In this document: positions 62,476 through 64,000 of the stretch, one piece after another
Position numbering within the stretch: position 1 is the stretch's first letter
How the letters are laid out: each line of letters begins with the position of its first letter
Source of the DNA: Actinoplanes derwentensis
Lineage (GTDB): Bacteria > Actinomycetota > Actinomycetes > Mycobacteriales > Micromonosporaceae
Length of the DNA: 64,000 nucleotides
Direction of reading: 5' to 3'
Assembly: GCF_900104725.1 (NCBI RefSeq)
Contig: NZ_LT629758.1
Coordinates: 4,602,501-4,666,500 of the forward strand
Position numbers and translations under genes: made by a program
The notes under the pieces: generated by a model
The model's input: the letters and a program-made list of their open reading frames with translations, nothing else
What the model was told of the DNA's origin: nothing
Database searches by the model: none

Positions 62476-63875
62476 GGCAGGAAGAGGCTAGGTCCGGCGG
62501 TTCCGGCCGGGTATTCGCGCAGCGGCACCTCGCCGGCCTGCCAGGCGGACGTGACCGGTTCGACGATGCGCCAGCACTGTTCGGCGGTGTCCGCACGTAC
62601 CGAAAGGGTGGGGTCGTCCTCGAAGACGCCGCGCAGCACCTCGCCGTAAGGCGGCAGGCCACCAGCGCCGAAGGTGGCCTCCAAACTGATCGGGTCCAGT
62701 TCGAAGGGGTCGCCCGGCCCGTTGATGTTGAAGTCGAGGGCCAGGTGGTCGGGGCCGAACCCGATGCGCAGCCGGTCCGGCTCGTCGCAGCCGTGCAGCC
62801 CGTCCGGCACCCGCGGCGGCCGTTTGAAGGTGATCACGGCTTCCTTGCGGCTGTCGCCGATCGCCTTGCCGGAGCGCAGCCGGAACGGCACGCCCGCCCA
62901 GCGCCAGGTGTCGACGGTGAGGACGATCTCGGCGAGGGTCTCGGTGCCGCGGGACGGGTCGACGCCCGGTTCGTCGGCATAGGACGGCAGGTCGCCGCCG
63001 GCGGTGTAGCGGGCCCGCAGGCTGCTGTCGGCCGGGGTGCCCCACAGCCGGGTGGCCCGGAGCACGTCGGCCTTGCGGTCGCGGAACTCCGCGGCGGCCA
63101 GACTGAACGGGGCTTCCATGGTGAGCAGCGCGAGGATCTGCAGGAGGTGGCTCTGGATCATGTCGGCGAGCGCGCCGGCCCGGTCGTAGTAGCCGGCCCG
63201 GCCTTCCAGGGCGAGGTTCTCGTCGAAGACGATGTCGACAGATTCGACGTGGGTGGAGTCGAGGATCGGTTCGAAGATGCGGTTGGCGAACCGCAGGCCG
63301 AGGATGTTGAGCACTGTCGACTTGCCGAGGAAGTGGTCGATCCGGTGCACCTGCTCCTCGGGGACGGCAGGGGCGAGGCGGGCGAGCAGGGTGTTGAGTT
63401 CGGCGGCGGACTCGCTGCTGGTGCCGAACGGTTTCTCCAGCACGAGCCGGGTGCCGGGCGGCAGGTCCACGTCGAGCAGTGCCGCGCAGGCCTTCGCGGT
63501 GACGGCCGGCGGCAGGGCGAAGAAGATCGCCACGGAGCCGTTTGTCGCAGCCAGCAAAGACCGAAGATCGGAAGAGCTGGTCACGTCGGTACGAATCCAG
63601 CGGGCTCGGTCGGCCACAGCCGAGGCAGCCGGCGTGTCGTCGGAGACCGGTGTCTTCTGGCCGGTGGACTCGGCGGCCGCTGCCGCGCCGTGTGCGCCGA
63701 ACGAGTCGTGGACGCGGGCCTGCCACCGGGCGTCGTCCCAGTCCTCGACGGAGGCGCCGATCAGGGTGAGGCCGGGGACGTGCCCGGCGGTGAGCAGGGC
63801 GCCGAGGCCGGGCAGGAGCAGCCGGGCGGTGAGGTCGCCGCTCGCGCCCAGGATGATCAGGGTCTGGTCCGTCAT
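62469..63875 (-). CDS. zwf: Glucose-6-phosphate dehydrogenase
   Basis: 468 residues. Signatures: the NADP loop GASGDLTARLLLPGL, EKPFG, and the substrate-binding RIDHFLGK. A later FRLRSGKA segment and the C-terminal domain are complete. It catalyses the first step of the oxidative pentose-phosphate pathway. The ATG at 63875 overlaps the stop of the upstream regulator gene by four bases. It lies outside the usual tal-zwf-opcA cluster, so this is probably a secondary copy. Confidence 0.93.
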   Translation of the reverse strand: MTDQTLIILGASGDLTARLLLPGLGALLTAGHVPGLTLIGASVEDWDDARWQARVHDSFGAHGAAAAAESTGQKTPVSDDTPAASAVADRARWIRTDVTSSSDLRSLLAATNGSVAIFFALPPAVTAKACAALLDVDLPPGTRLVLEKPFGTSSESAAELNTLLARLAPAVPEEQVHRIDHFLGKSTVLNILGLRFANRIFEPILDSTHVESVDIVFDENLALEGRAGYYDRAGALADMIQSHLLQILALLTMEAPFSLAAAEFRDRKADVLRATRLWGTPADSSLRARYTAGGDLPSYADEPGVDPSRGTETLAEIVLTVDTWRWAGVPFRLRSGKAIGDSRKEAVITFKRPPRVPDGLHGCDEPDRLRIGFGPDHLALDFNINGPGDPFELDPISLEATFGAGGLPPYGEVLRGVFEDDPTLSVRADTAEQCWRIVEPVTSAWQAGEVPLREYPAGTAGPSLFLPA

Positions 63876-64000
63876 GGCCCCTGGTTACCCGTGGGGGCGG
63901 GCCGGTACTCGACCTCGGGACGGCCGGGGCCGCCGTAGCGGGGGTTGCGGACGACTCGGGCGGCGTCGGCGAGGTGTTCCAGGTAGCGGCGGGCGGTGAC
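63872..64000 (-). CDS. Response regulator C-terminus (CitB/DcuR-like), partial
   Basis: 42 C-terminal residues are in the window: VTARRYLEHLADAARVVRN then PRYGGPGRPEVEYRP. This ending is typical of actinobacterial citrate/malate-type response regulators (winged-helix output). The N-terminal part lies beyond base 64000. It overlaps zwf by four bases, so the two are probably co-transcribed. Confidence 0.6.
   Translation of the reverse strand, partial: VTARRYLEHLADAARVVRNPRYGGPGRPEVEYRPAPTGNQGP

Noticed and set aside
60821..62662. 613-codon minus-strand frame across the TetR and methyltransferase region
   Set aside because: It overlaps a clear TetR gene in another frame and a clear methyltransferase on the other strand; composition is Arg/Pro-rich noise.

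Overview
The window is high-GC actinobacterial chromosome: GTG starts, stop/start overlaps, Crp/LuxR/TetR regulators, DHA2 and CPBP proteins and a typical actinobacterial tRNA style. The mix of Ser/Thr kinases, TerY-type vWA proteins, STAND NTPases and ISAs1-like relics fits Micromonosporaceae (Actinoplanes-like). The genus is an inference; no rRNA or other phylogenetic marker is present.

Layout. 1-813: end of an Old Yellow Enzyme-type oxidoreductase. 832-4107: two tandemly duplicated membrane Ser/Thr kinases. 4416-22118: thirteen plus-strand genes, most with overlapping or nearly touching ends, forming one apparent operon: nucleotidyl-cyclase-like protein, P-loop/helical-repeat NTPase, SPFH-like/vWA protein, zinc-ribbon/vWA-like protein, GTPase, GAP1-like protein, secreted vWA protein, TerY-P triad (TerY vWA, PP2C phosphatase, atypical kinase), EAD1-trypsin protease, EAD-like P-loop protein and a degenerate cyclase-like protein. 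22135-28169: two convergent minus-strand genes, a 1621-aa trypsin/double-P-loop STAND protein and a second trypsin-like protease. Together 4.4-28.2 kb looks like one NTP-dependent biological conflict (immune or programmed-death type) island of the kind described by comparative genomics (GAP1, TerY-P, effector-associated domains). My reading is that the cyclase, vWA, GTPase and kinase/phosphatase parts sense and set a threshold, and the proteases and NTPases act as effectors or signalosome parts.

28.3-30.1 kb holds a Crp/Fnr regulator and a Tat-exported intradiol-dioxygenase-like protein. 30.1-34.5 kb is decayed: a formaldehyde-dehydrogenase tail abuts a broken TPR-like gene, followed by a 5'-truncated RHS gene whose C-terminal toxin has a His-Gly/Cys pair suggestive of a caspase-like peptidase, with a small candidate immunity gene. 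34.5-42.3 kb is an exopolysaccharide/glycan locus (DMT-like membrane protein, DegT-like enzyme, sugar transferase, nucleotide-sugar dehydrogenase, FlaA1/CapD-type dehydratase, glycosyltransferase). VanZ-like and LuxR genes follow. 44.1-48.2 kb is a three-gene MoxR ATPase/vWA-metallopeptidase module.

48.2-50.3 kb has ISAs1-type transposase relics around a lipoprotein gene. 50.5-58.6 kb is accessory metabolism and resistance: APH-like kinase, DHA2 exporter, CPBP protease, a short EF-G paralogue preceded by a 35-codon leader ORF, GNATs, NUDIX, a DHFR-like reductase and an M15-like protein. 59.2-60.3 kb is a dense array of twelve minus-strand tRNA genes, several of unusual structure. The window ends with a DUF2784 protein, a TetR/methyltransferase pair, glucose-6-phosphate dehydrogenase and the tail of a response regulator. 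Short in-frame tandem repeats occur in three otherwise unrelated genes.
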